Position numbers and translations under genes: made by a program. From Synechococcus sp. SB0662_bin_14 (GTDB taxonomy: Bacteria; Cyanobacteriota; Cyanobacteriia; PCC-6307; Cyanobiaceae): DNA of 33,101 nucleotides. Shown one piece after another: positions 9,217-16,437 of the stretch. Location of the stretch: the NCBI GenBank assembly GCA_009840445.1, contig VXNS01000063.1:1-33101 (forward strand). The letters are read 5' to 3'. The notes under the pieces are model-generated. The model searched no databases. It saw only the letters and a list, made by a program, of their open reading frames with translations, and was not told where the DNA came from. Positions within the stretch are counted from its first letter, which is position 1. Each line of letters starts with the position of its first letter.

Positions 9217-10252
9217 ATCTCCCCGCTCCGGGCCCTGGTCCCGCCCACTGCTGCGGCAGATCCGCCGCGGCTTGTTTGCTTCCCCCCTGGACACGGTCAT
9301 CACCGTGGTGTTGGCGGTGCTTTGTGGTGGCGGGTTGTGGAGCTTTCTCCACTGGGTCTTTCTGCAAGCGGACTGGGCGGTGGTGGTGGAGAACATCCGC
9401 CTCTACATCCACGGCAGATTCCCGGTGGAGCAGGTGTGGCGAAGCTGGAGTTGGCTGGGCCTGTTGGGGGTCCTCTGCCTGGCGACCCTGATGCCAGCCA
9501 GGATGCTGCCCCGGCCCGTGCTGCGCCTGTTGCCCCTGCTCTGGATCCTCATCCTGCCCATCGGCTTGCTGCTGTTGGCAGGAGGGCTGGGCTTCGAGCC
9601 GGTGAAGAGTCGCTTCTGGGGGGGACTACAACTCAGCCTTCTGCTCACCCTGGGCACCGTTCTCATGGCTTTGCCCCTGGGCATTCTCCTGGCCCTGGCC
9701 CGCCGCAGCTCCCTGCCCCTGCTGCGCTGGCTCACCACCGGCTACATCGAACTCACCCGGGGGATGCCCCTTATCGCAGTGCTCTTCTTTGGCCAACTCA
9801 TGATTCCCCTCTTTCTGCCGGAGGGTTGGACCTTTAACCGGGTGCTGCGGGCCGTGTTGTCCCTGGGGTTTTTCGTGGGGGCCTATATGGCGGAGGACGT
9901 GCGGGGTGGTCTCCAGTCCATTCCCAAGACCCAGCTTGAAGCGGCCCGCTCCCTGGGCCTCTCCCCCCTGCTCACCGTCGCCTTGGTGGAGCTGCCCCAG
10001 GCCCTGCGCACGGCCCTGCCGTCTTTGGCCAACCAATGTGTGGCGTCTCTCCAAAGCACCAGCCTGCTGGCCTACCTGGGCTTGATCGAGTTGTTGGGCA
10101 TCAGCCGCAGCATCCTGGGCAATCCCAGCTTTCTGGGCCGCCACCTGGAGGTCTACATCTGGTTGGCGCTGCTGTATTGGGCGGTCTGCATTCTGATGAC
10201 CAGCCTGGCGCGCCGCCTGGAGCGCACCCTCAAGGTGAGTGATCACCACTGA
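9209..10252 (+). CDS. aapM: Amino-acid ABC transporter permease (AapM type)
   Basis: A 347-residue second permease of the importer. After an N-terminal TM (about 28-50) comes the AapM-type loop WAVVVENIRLYIHGRFPVEQ, then further TM segments and the canonical permease domain. Recognisable blocks are YIELTRGMPLIAVLFFGQLM, GAYMAEDVRGGLQSIPKTQL and the EAA loop QLEAARSLGLSPLLTVALVE. The ATG at 9209 overlaps the end of the first permease gene by 8 bases, indicating coupled translation. It stops 33 bases before the ATPase gene. Substrate is inferred from family: neutral and acidic amino acids in characterised Aap/Bzt/Nat systems. Confidence 0.92.
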   Translation: MAESPRSGPWSRPLLRQIRRGLFASPLDTVITVVLAVLCGGGLWSFLHWVFLQADWAVVVENIRLYIHGRFPVEQVWRSWSWLGLLGVLCLATLMPARMLPRPVLRLLPLLWILILPIGLLLLAGGLGFEPVKSRFWGGLQLSLLLTLGTVLMALPLGILLALARRSSLPLLRWLTTGYIELTRGMPLIAVLFFGQLMIPLFLPEGWTFNRVLRAVLSLGFFVGAYMAEDVRGGLQSIPKTQLEAARSLGLSPLLTVALVELPQALRTALPSLANQCVASLQSTSLLAYLGLIELLGISRSILGNPSFLGRHLEVYIWLALLYWAVCILMTSLARRLERTLKVSDHH

Positions 10253-10285
10253 CCTCCTCTGATTTCCCACTCCTCTCCCCCCGCC

Positions 10286-11098
10286 ATGGCCTCCAGCGCT
10301 GCCCCCTCCCACCACTCCACTTCAGGTGTTCAGTCGGGGGATACGTTGTCCGCCGGCCCGGAATTGGCGGTGCGGAGCCAGGGGCTGGACAAAATTTTTC
10401 CCAACGGGTTTCAAGCGCTGCGCAAGGTGGATTTGGCGGTGGCGAAGGGGGAGGTGGTGGTGATCATGGGTCCCTCCGGCTCCGGCAAGAGCACCCTGAT
10501 TCGCACCTTCAACGGCCTGGAAACCATTCAGGGTGGCCACCTGGAGGTGCTGGGCTATCACCTGGACGCAGACAACAACCAGAAGGTGGTGAGCAAAATT
10601 CGCCACCATGTGGGGATGGTGTTCCAGTCGTTCAATCTGTTTCCCCATCTCTCCATCCTGGAGAACGTCACCCTGGCCCCCGTCTGGGTGCAGAAGCGGG
10701 ACCGGCAGACGGTGAAGAAGGATGCCCTGGCCCTGCTGGATCACGTGGGCATCCGTGAGCAGGCCCACAAATACCCCTCTCAACTCAGTGGCGGCCAACA
10801 GCAACGGGTGGCCATTGCCCGGGCCCTGGCCCTGTCTCCCCAGTTGATGCTGTTTGACGAACCCACCAGCGCCCTGGATCCGGAAAAGGTGAAGGAGGTG
10901 TTGGAGACCATCCGCGCCCTGGCCGCCGAGGGCATGACCATGGTGGTGGTCACCCACGAGGTGGGCTTTGCCCGGGAAGTGGCGGATCGGGTGGTGTTCA
11001 TGGACGAGGGGATGATTGTGGAGGAGGCCAGCCCCCAAACCTTCTTCACGGACCCGAAGGAGGAGCGCAGCCAGCTCTTCCTCAGCCGCATTCTCTAA
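10286..11098 (+). CDS. aapP: Amino-acid ABC transporter ATP-binding protein (AapP/GlnQ type)
   Basis: A 270-residue ATPase energising the importer. All nucleotide-binding motifs are intact: Walker [10 protein letters not shown] (residues 62-70), Q-loop at [13 protein letters not shown], signature LSGGQQQR (167-174), Walker B LMLFDEP with Asp191-Glu192, D-loop SALDP and the switch His in [10 protein letters not shown]. The C-terminus [12 protein letters not shown] is typical of the polar amino-acid class. The N-terminal ~25 residues are a Ser/Thr/Pro-rich extension, so an internal start cannot be excluded. The last ~370 bases have a decayed second copy at 13040-13325, downstream of the inserted restriction-modification genes. 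Confidence 0.94.
   Translation: MASSAAPSHHSTSGVQSGDTLSAGPELAVRSQGLDKIFPNGFQALRKVDLAVAKGEVVVIMGPSGSGKSTLIRTFNGLETIQGGHLEVLGYHLDADNNQKVVSKIRHHVGMVFQSFNLFPHLSILENVTLAPVWVQKRDRQTVKKDALALLDHVGIREQAHKYPSQLSGGQQQRVAIARALALSPQLMLFDEPTSALDPEKVKEVLETIRALAAEGMTMVVVTHEVGFAREVADRVVFMDEGMIVEEASPQTFFTDPKEERSQLFLSRIL
10736..11098 (+). repeat. Direct repeat, left copy (aapP 3' end)
   Basis: This part of intact aapP is matched by 13040-13325. The two copies stand in the same orientation on either side of the methylase and endonuclease genes. Confidence 0.9.
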
Positions 11099-11155
11099 TA
11101 CGAAAGGATCAGCGAGCATCCCAAAGACACTGCGAGGCTCCTGACAGTGACTTAA

Positions 11156-11208
11156 GGAAAGACTGGGAAACTTCAAAGACGGGCCGCAAAGGATTTCCCG
11201 GTCTTCCC
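11156..11208 (+). other. Inverted repeat between aapP and the methylase gene
   Basis: AAGACTGGGAAA (11159-11170) can pair with TTTCCCGGTCTT (11194-11205): 12 pairs with one U-G wobble, around a 23-base loop. The stem extends after one mismatch. No T-run follows. It may end the aap operon transcript, shape the methylase leader, or mark the edge of the inserted cassette; the sequence does not decide between these. Confidence 0.4.
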
Positions 11209-11230
11209 TTGATAGCGTAGCTAAGGCGAC

Positions 11231-12184
11231 ATGATTGACCCTGAACAACACAACCTATGGCCAACAACTCCAGAGCCTTCTCCGCCGACTCCGGCTGCTC
11301 CATCGGTGATGAAAAGGAGTAGCACAACCCAGGAGTTTGACAGGTCAGCGCTTCCTGCCGTGAACGTTGCCAGCGTTCCGCAGCGGAGCCCACTGCGCTA
11401 TCCCGGTGGCAAGACCTGGCTCATTCCCCACATTCGCAAGTGGCTGGGCGGCCCGTCCACGCCCCTATTGATGGAACCGTTTGCCGGGGGTGGGATTGTG
11501 TCCCTGACAGCCGTTATGGAGGGGCGAGTTGCTCGCGCCCTCATGGTGGATCTTGACCGGGACGTAGCAGCATTCTGGCGTACTGCGCTTGATCATTCAG
11601 AGGATCTGATCGCTCGGATTCTCGCCTTCTCACCGGACCGGGATGGGGTCGAACAGCTTGCCCGGCAAGCCCCCCAGTCTGTGCTGGACCATGGTTTCCG
11701 CACGCTGGTGCTGAATCGCACACGACGGGGCGGCGTTTTGGCGCCGGGGGCATCCCTGACACGTCATGGCGAGAATGGCGGTGGTCTGTGCTCCCGTTGG
11801 TATCCCGACACCCTGGCCAAGCGGCTCCAAGACATTGCCCATCATGGTGACCGGTTGCTGTTTTACGAGGGTGATGGCGTGGGCATTCTGGACACCTTTG
11901 CAGAGTACCCAGGAACCAAGTTCTTCGTGGACCCGCCCTACACTGCTGCTGGTGGGAAACGAGCCGGTTCTCGTCTCTATAGGCACAACACCGTTGACCA
12001 TGCCAGGATCTTCCATGCACTGGCCCGTAGCCATGCTGATTTCTTGATGACTTACGATTATTCCTCACAGGTGGTGGAACTGATTCGGCAACACCACTTC
12101 CACGCCGTGGTTGTTGACATGAAGAACGGACACCACGCCCGCATTCCTGAACTGGTTATCACCCGCGATTCTTTATTCTCATGA
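11231..12184 (+). CDS. D12-class DNA adenine N6-methyltransferase of a type II restriction-modification pair
   Basis: A 317-residue Dam-family (D12 class, N6-adenine) methyltransferase. Visible motifs are SPLRYPGGKT (residues 53-62, the D12 entry motif), EPFAGGGI (82-89, SAM-binding motif I), the LNRTRRGGV segment (161-169) and the catalytic DPPY (234-237). It is expected to methylate adenine in the target of the adjacent endonuclease and so protect host DNA. Its TGA overlaps the endonuclease ATG (ATGA), so the two are translationally coupled. The first ~50 residues are Pro/Ser/Thr-rich and lie outside the methylase fold; an internal ATG at 11309 is an alternative start. There is no C-protein gene. 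Base composition is somewhat less GC-rich than the flanking core genes, in line with transfer. Confidence 0.9.
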   Translation: MIDPEQHNLWPTTPEPSPPTPAAPSVMKRSSTTQEFDRSALPAVNVASVPQRSPLRYPGGKTWLIPHIRKWLGGPSTPLLMEPFAGGGIVSLTAVMEGRVARALMVDLDRDVAAFWRTALDHSEDLIARILAFSPDRDGVEQLARQAPQSVLDHGFRTLVLNRTRRGGVLAPGASLTRHGENGGGLCSRWYPDTLAKRLQDIAHHGDRLLFYEGDGVGILDTFAEYPGTKFFVDPPYTAAGGKRAGSRLYRHNTVDHARIFHALARSHADFLMTYDYSSQVVELIRQHHFHAVVVDMKNGHHARIPELVITRDSLFS

Positions 12185-13062
12185 GCCGTTACGGGATTGG
12201 TGAATGGTACGGCCGACCGCTGCTGTCGTTGACCCCGGCTGAGCGCCGTGCCTATGCGGCAATCGCCATGGGAGACGCTGCACCGCCAACTTGTCCGTTC
12301 CGTCCGATGGCGTGCAACAAACGGGGTGGTGTGTGCTCCATCCAGCCTTACCGCGAGGCAGACCAGCGGATCCGTGATGCTGCCGGTGAACCCGTCATTG
12401 TCTGCCCCACACGCTTTGAGCAGGATGGGATGGTCATCCGATGGCTGGCCGAGATTGTCGGGTTTCAACCGGATGACGTGATGCTTGCCCGAGAGGTTCC
12501 TTTCATGCGCAGCACAACCACGGGGAAGCCGGCCGGCAAAATTGACTTGGTTATCGCATCCCGGTGTCAAGGGTTGAGATGGTTTGGTCTGGAAGTGCAG
12601 GCCGTCTATTTTTCCGGTGCGGGCATGGAAGCAGAGTTCGCGGCTCTTCGGCACGACCAGCATGACCAACCACCGTATCCACTGCGCCATCGTCGGCCGG
12701 ATTGGCGGTCATCCAGCGCCAAGCGGCTGATGCCCCAGTTGCAAATCAAGGGGCCGACCTTACGCCGGTGGCACTCCAAGATTGCTGTTGCCGTTGATCG
12801 TCCGTTCTTCGCTTCCCTCGGTGGGCCATCGGCACATCCCAGTCAGGACCTGGATGCCGGCGATGTGGTGTGGCTGGTTCCCGAGTTACGGGATGGACAG
12901 CTTGTCCGCAGTCATTGGGAGGTGCTGACTCTGGAGTCCTCCAGCGAGAGACTCCTGGCGGCAGACGCTGTAACCCGTGTTGATTTCGAGCGTGTTCTGC
13001 AACAGAAGCTAAAATTTCTGCAAGCGGTCTTTGGCCTCGCTGGACCACGTGGGCATCCGTGA
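12181..13062 (+). CDS. NotI-family type II restriction endonuclease (predicted)
   Basis: A 293-residue protein resembling the NotI endonuclease family. Evidence: a Cys4 pattern Cys38-x6-Cys45-x6-Cys52-x22-Cys75 within [16 protein letters not shown] and VCPTRF, matching the iron-binding fold known for NotI, and a PD-(D/E)XK-like active site Glu105...Asp122 (GKIDLVI)...Glu138-Val-Gln140 ([11 protein letters not shown]), the E/D/E-x-Q arrangement I recall for NotI. The coupled upstream gene is an adenine methylase, as expected for a restriction-modification pair. The target cannot simply be NotI's GCGGCCGC if this methylase protects it, because that site has no adenine. The last ~7 codons and the stop lie in DNA copied from aapP, so the native C-terminus is probably altered. 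Family call from motif memory, not a search. Confidence 0.75.
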   Translation: MSRYGIGEWYGRPLLSLTPAERRAYAAIAMGDAAPPTCPFRPMACNKRGGVCSIQPYREADQRIRDAAGEPVIVCPTRFEQDGMVIRWLAEIVGFQPDDVMLAREVPFMRSTTTGKPAGKIDLVIASRCQGLRWFGLEVQAVYFSGAGMEAEFAALRHDQHDQPPYPLRHRRPDWRSSSAKRLMPQLQIKGPTLRRWHSKIAVAVDRPFFASLGGPSAHPSQDLDAGDVVWLVPELRDGQLVRSHWEVLTLESSSERLLAADAVTRVDFERVLQQKLKFLQAVFGLAGPRGHP

Positions 13063-13325
13063 GCAGGCCCACAAGTACCCCTCCCAACTCAGTGGCGGCC
13101 AACAACAGCAAAAGGTCAAGGAGGTGCTGGAGACCATCCGCGCCCTGGCCGCCGAGGGCATTGACCATGGTGGTGGTCACCCACGAGGTGGGCTTTGCCC
13201 GGGAAGTGGCGGATCGGGTGGTGTTCATGGACGAGGGGATGATTGTGGAGGAGGCCAGCCCCCAAACCTTCTTCACAGACCCCAAGGAGGAGCGCAGCCA
13301 GCTTTTCCTTAGTCGTATTCTCTGA
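13040..13325 (+). pseudogene. Broken second copy of the aapP 3' end
   Basis: From about 13040 the sequence repeats aapP from 10736 to its stop. It carries an in-frame loss of ~27 codons just after GGQQQ, which removes Walker B and the D-loop. An extra T near 13162 (ATTGACC versus ATGACC) shifts the frame. No start or Walker A is present, so it cannot make a working ATPase. The remaining substitutions are almost all synonymous, for example GAT/GAC, AAA/AAG, TCT/TCC, ACG/ACA, AGC/AGT and CGC/CGT. It therefore looks like a segment of a divergent but once-functional homologue rather than a fresh local duplicate. Together with the true aapP end it brackets the restriction-modification genes. Confidence 0.9.
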
Positions 13326-13435
13326 TCCGACACAATCCGACAAGTGCCCATGGCGAGGGAGGACTGTCGTGCCTCTGCGGGTCTACATTCCTTTCCTCCC
13401 TTGTCTTGTTGTTATTGCTGCTTAGTGGGGGTCTG

Positions 13436-13445
13436 AGTCAATAGG
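13436..13445 (+). repeat. 10-base direct repeat, left of the CAP gene
   Basis: AGTCAATAGG occurs here and again at 14625-14634, once on each side of the CAP gene and its promoter. It could be an insertion footprint or chance. Confidence 0.35.
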
Positions 13446-13455
13446 GGTTCGTTCC

Positions 13456-13484
13456 TTGACTGGACTACCTCTTGAGGGTAAGAT
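13456..13484 (+). promoter_or_regulatory. Predicted sigma70-type promoter of the CAP-domain gene
   Basis: TTGACT (13456-13461) and TAAGAT (13479-13484) are spaced by 17 bases, close to consensus. They lie 32 bases upstream of the ATG at 13516, implying a short leader. The CAP gene therefore has its own promoter rather than depending on the restriction-modification genes. Confidence 0.6.
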
Positions 13485-13515
13485 TCAGTGAAGGGTATCT
13501 TGGTGAGCAGGCTTG

Positions 13516-14607
13516 ATGTCTGACAATGAAAGGGGAAGAGAGTCCGGTTGGGGACATTCTCTGTTTCTTGTGTTCATGTGGGGAGCGGTGATTCTCGGTG
13601 TTGTTATTTCTATCGTGCCATCAGTACAGAATCGCATAGCAAATCTCGGTCAGATTGAATGCTCGCACACAACCACGTTGTCTCCACAAGGAACGCCACC
13701 ACCGGCTCCATCACCCACATCACCATCAATCTTAAAACTCTCCAGCGACGAGTTAAATCAGTTGCGTTACCATGGGCTTCCACCTGTTGTGCTTGGCGCC
13801 AATCCCGCTGCACAGCTTCATGCTGAAGATATGCTGGTCAATGATTATTTTGGGCACTGGTGGGCGGACGGTCGCAAGCCCTATATGGTGTATACGCAGA
13901 CCGGTGGCGCAAGCTATGTTTCCGAGAACGCGGCGACCAGCGGGTGGACTTATGGTGAATGGGCGGCCAACGACTGCAATACTTCGTATGTGCGCTGCAA
14001 AGTCCCTACACCAAAGGAGGCGATCACCGATCACCAATGGGGCATGATGTATGACGATGCCCATGCAGACTGGGGTCACCGTGACAATATTCTGGGCAAG
14101 AGCCATCGTACTGTAAACATTGGCATTGGGTTCAATGGCTTGCGTACAATATTTGTTCAGCATTTTGAGGGTGGAGCTGTCCAGGCCGATGGGCCGCCAG
14201 TCCTGGACCAGAATGGTGAGTTGTGCCTTTCCCTCAGCAAACGGGAGACGGGAATTGACGTTGGGGGAATCAGCATTGCCTACGATCCACCGCCCACACC
14301 CAAGACGCCGACACAGATTGATGCACTCAACAGATATTGCACAGGTGGAGGGTTTACAGTCCATTGTTCCGAGTTCGACGCTACTACAATCTTGAAACCA
14401 CCGCAGCCGGGCCGCTACTACTCAAACCTGAATGCAAACGAAGTGGTGGCCAGCAGATGGGTAGATTCTCCCAGCCACTTTACAATGGCAGCCAGGATGG
14501 GCTCCCTGCTCGAAAAGCCTGGCGTGTACACTGTCATTGCCTGGCGCAACGATGGGGAAGAAAGGTTCTCCGAGAAACTCGTTGAGTTGTCCCTGTTTGT
14601 TGAGTAA
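13516..14607 (+). CDS. Membrane-anchored CAP/SCP-domain protein
   Basis: A 363-residue predicted extracytoplasmic protein. A hydrophobic segment (about residues 15-36, LFLVFMWGAVILGVVISIVP) acts as an uncleaved anchor or signal, followed by a Pro/Ser/Thr-rich linker. The CAP (CRISP/antigen 5/PR-1) domain occupies about residues 75-220. Its marks are AAQLHAEDML with DYFGHWWADG, YVSENAATSG, HADWGHRDNIL and VNIGIGF, giving the expected His/Glu cavity residues. A C-terminal beta-rich region of ~130 residues (about 230-363) has no family I recognise. Bacterial CAP proteins are mostly uncharacterised. Base composition is visibly less GC-rich than the neighbours, and 10-base direct repeats flank the gene, suggesting transfer. 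The ATG at 13516 is preferred over the TTG just before it. Confidence 0.82.
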   Translation: MSDNERGRESGWGHSLFLVFMWGAVILGVVISIVPSVQNRIANLGQIECSHTTTLSPQGTPPPAPSPTSPSILKLSSDELNQLRYHGLPPVVLGANPAAQLHAEDMLVNDYFGHWWADGRKPYMVYTQTGGASYVSENAATSGWTYGEWAANDCNTSYVRCKVPTPKEAITDHQWGMMYDDAHADWGHRDNILGKSHRTVNIGIGFNGLRTIFVQHFEGGAVQADGPPVLDQNGELCLSLSKRETGIDVGGISIAYDPPPTPKTPTQIDALNRYCTGGGFTVHCSEFDATTILKPPQPGRYYSNLNANEVVASRWVDSPSHFTMAARMGSLLEKPGVYTVIAWRNDGEERFSEKLVELSLFVE

Positions 14608-14624
14608 TGTGAGACGGCTGGTAA

Positions 14625-14634
14625 AGTCAATAGG
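14625..14634 (+). repeat. 10-base direct repeat, right of the CAP gene
   Basis: Second AGTCAATAGG, 18 bases after the CAP stop codon; see the partner at 13436-13445. Confidence 0.35.
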
Positions 14635-14781
14635 TTCTCCACAGCAATCAGCTTGGCCCTTGCCGTTGCCGACTACCGGGATCTGAGGCGTAGCATTTGA
14701 TGAGTGCCCCTCCTTGACTGATGAGCTTGTGTAGGCTGAGGCACTGTGGCAGCAATGGCAATAGGCGGGGCGTGGAGAGAC

Positions 14782-15282
14782 TTAGCGGTTCAATTGCTGT
14801 AGCCGAAGCGCCAACTCCTGCCGAGACACTGGGCACCTGGGATCTGCTTTCATTGCTTCCAAGGCTGCGAGCGTCTCGGCTGCAGACAATAACGCCGCTC
14901 CCAACATTTGGTCCACAACCCACAAGACACCGTGATGCAAGATACCTTCTTCAGCAGCGCAGGCGCGCATTCTGCGGTCCTCGCTTAAAAGCGTATAGCC
15001 GTGGCGGCGGGCCAGAGCCAGCGCAAAGCAGTCCACCATGCTTAGCGCCCGGCGTCGGTCTTGGTACGCAACTGCGGTCGCCACACCTTCCGGTTCCAAG
15101 GATCCCACGCTGAGACCGAAGTCCAGCAAGTCCTGTCGGCTGTATCGCCCCAGGTCGATCAGCTCTTCCTCGAACAGGATGTCCGGGACCGTGAATTGAA
15201 AGTCCAAAGTGAACATCCTGTCCAGCACCTCCCGCTTGGCGATCTCAATCAGCACAGAGCTATCGCTGACGAGAACCTGCAT
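14782..15282 (-). CDS. PIN-domain protein, probable toxin ribonuclease
   Basis: A 166-residue PIN-fold protein of the DUF3368-like type. The N-terminal strand VSDSSVLIEIAK supplies Asp7. A central EEEL (38-41), Asp84 in LSMVDCFALALARRHGY, and Glu101/Asp102 in LLSEDRRMR supply the remaining acidic cluster that binds the metal for RNA cleavage. The C-terminal segment HHGVLWVVDQML resembles that of related toxins. It starts 6 bases after the stop of the Xre-ImmA/IrrE gene on the same strand, so they form one operon. The pair is best read as a toxin-antitoxin or stress-response module; the RNA target is unknown. It converges with the CAP gene. Confidence 0.83.
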   Translation of the reverse strand: MQVLVSDSSVLIEIAKREVLDRMFTLDFQFTVPDILFEEELIDLGRYSRQDLLDFGLSVGSLEPEGVATAVAYQDRRRALSMVDCFALALARRHGYTLLSEDRRMRACAAEEGILHHGVLWVVDQMLGAALLSAAETLAALEAMKADPRCPVSRQELALRLQQLNR

Positions 15283-15288
15283 GGTGGC

Positions 15289-16341
15289 CTAACTGGCGGA
15301 GCCCACCATTGCACGCTCAACCTCGCTCACCGGGATATTGAGCAGTTCGGCAGCCTTGGATTCCGAGACCACGTCTTCAGCCAGCGCCCTGAAACACAGG
15401 CGGTGGAAACGTCTGGGTTCCTCTGCCCAATCCAGAGGGCAAGGTTCCTTTGTTCGCCAAGTGCGTCCCACACCGCGAAAAATGTTCTGCACTGCCGTCT
15501 CTCCAACAATGCCCAAATCCCTCATCCGGATGACCAACGCCGCGGCGCTGATGCCGAAGAGATTCTTGACTGCCACCAGCTCGCTGAAGCCGAAGTGACG
15601 ACGACACAGCCCCACGTCTCGGACAAGTTCTTGTCGCGGCGCCAGTAAAGCCCCGGCAAAACGGTGGCAGGCCTTCTCTTCATCCACGCCGCCGGACACC
15701 TCCATCACCATATGGCCCAGTTCGTGGGCCAGGGTGAACCTTTGCCGCTCGACCGATTTGGCCGTGGAGCAGACCACCACGGGTATGTTGCCCCCGCCTG
15801 AGGTGCGGACAAAGCAGGTCAACCCGTCCACCGAGTTGGGAAGGTCAAGTTTGAGAACCTTGATCCTTCGCTCTTCCAGCAGTTCGGTCAGGTTGGAGAT
15901 GGGGCCGCCTCCCAGATCCCAGGCGCAACGCAGCGCTTCAGCTGCCGACTCCGCCTCCCCCAAGCTCTTCACCTTGTAGGGGGCATTGGCAGGTATGTCC
16001 CAATCGCCATCGTCCAAAGCCAAAAGTTGCTCGACTTGCAGATAACGGTCCACATGGTCCAGAACCGCAGCTTTCACCATGGCCTGTTCACGCGCTTTCG
16101 TGGCTGCTTTCTTGCGGAATTCAACGGCTTGCAGCGAGAGGACGGAAGGGCTCAGCAGGTAACTGACGGAAACGTCCAGGGCCTTTGCCAGGGCAATGGC
16201 GACGGGTGAACTGGGCATCATTTCTCCGCGCTCGTACTTGCCGATAGCCTGGGCCGAGACCAATCCCGTCAGCCGCGACGACAAATTGCGCAGTGACAGA
16301 CCGTGGCGTTTCCGAGCAAGCTTTAGGCGTTCACTGAACAT
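15289..16341 (-). CDS. Xre HTH - ImmA/IrrE metallopeptidase fusion (probable antitoxin/regulator)
   Basis: A 350-residue two-domain protein. An N-terminal Xre helix-turn-helix (about residues 3-62; FSERLKLARKRHGLSLRNLS, then QAIGKYERGEMMPSS) is followed by a COG2856/ImmA-IrrE zinc-peptidase domain with HELGH at 206-210 and a downstream Glu-rich EEKACHRFAGALLAP as probable third ligand site. Such fusions act as DNA-binding regulators that may be switched by self-cleavage or by cleaving a partner, and they often sit beside toxin genes. The ATG at 16341 has a strong GGAGGG 8 bases upstream; an ATG at 16356 lies further up without such a site. The operator-like repeats at 16379-16415 lie just upstream and may be its autoregulatory site. 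Confidence 0.87.
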   Translation of the reverse strand: MFSERLKLARKRHGLSLRNLSSRLTGLVSAQAIGKYERGEMMPSSPVAIALAKALDVSVSYLLSPSVLSLQAVEFRKKAATKAREQAMVKAAVLDHVDRYLQVEQLLALDDGDWDIPANAPYKVKSLGEAESAAEALRCAWDLGGGPISNLTELLEERRIKVLKLDLPNSVDGLTCFVRTSGGGNIPVVVCSTAKSVERQRFTLAHELGHMVMEVSGGVDEEKACHRFAGALLAPRQELVRDVGLCRRHFGFSELVAVKNLFGISAAALVIRMRDLGIVGETAVQNIFRGVGRTWRTKEPCPLDWAEEPRRFHRLCFRALAEDVVSESKAAELLNIPVSEVERAMVGSAS

Positions 16342-16378
16342 GGTGGTGCCCTCCATAGCATGGTGATGCCTCCTCCGT

Positions 16379-16415
16379 GTTTACGGTCAACGACGTAACG
16401 GTAGCCAACGTAAAC
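16379..16415. promoter_or_regulatory. Operator-like repeats between the Xre gene and addB
   Basis: A perfect 7-base inverted repeat, GTTTACG (16379-16385) and CGTAAAC (16409-16415), encloses two partial direct repeats, ACGGTCAACG (16383-16392) and ACGGTAGCCAACG (16398-16410). The site lies in the 96-base divergent gap between the Xre-ImmA/IrrE gene and addB. This is the expected place for an Xre autorepression site, which could also affect addB. Binding is inferred. Confidence 0.5.
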
Positions 16416-16437
16416 TGAATTCTCCCCAGCAGCCACG

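Noticed and set aside
13031-13312. A 93-codon frame resembling an ABC ATPase after the endonuclease gene
   Set aside because: It is part of the broken aapP copy: no Walker A or Walker B, and it shifts frame midway. Reported as a pseudogene instead.
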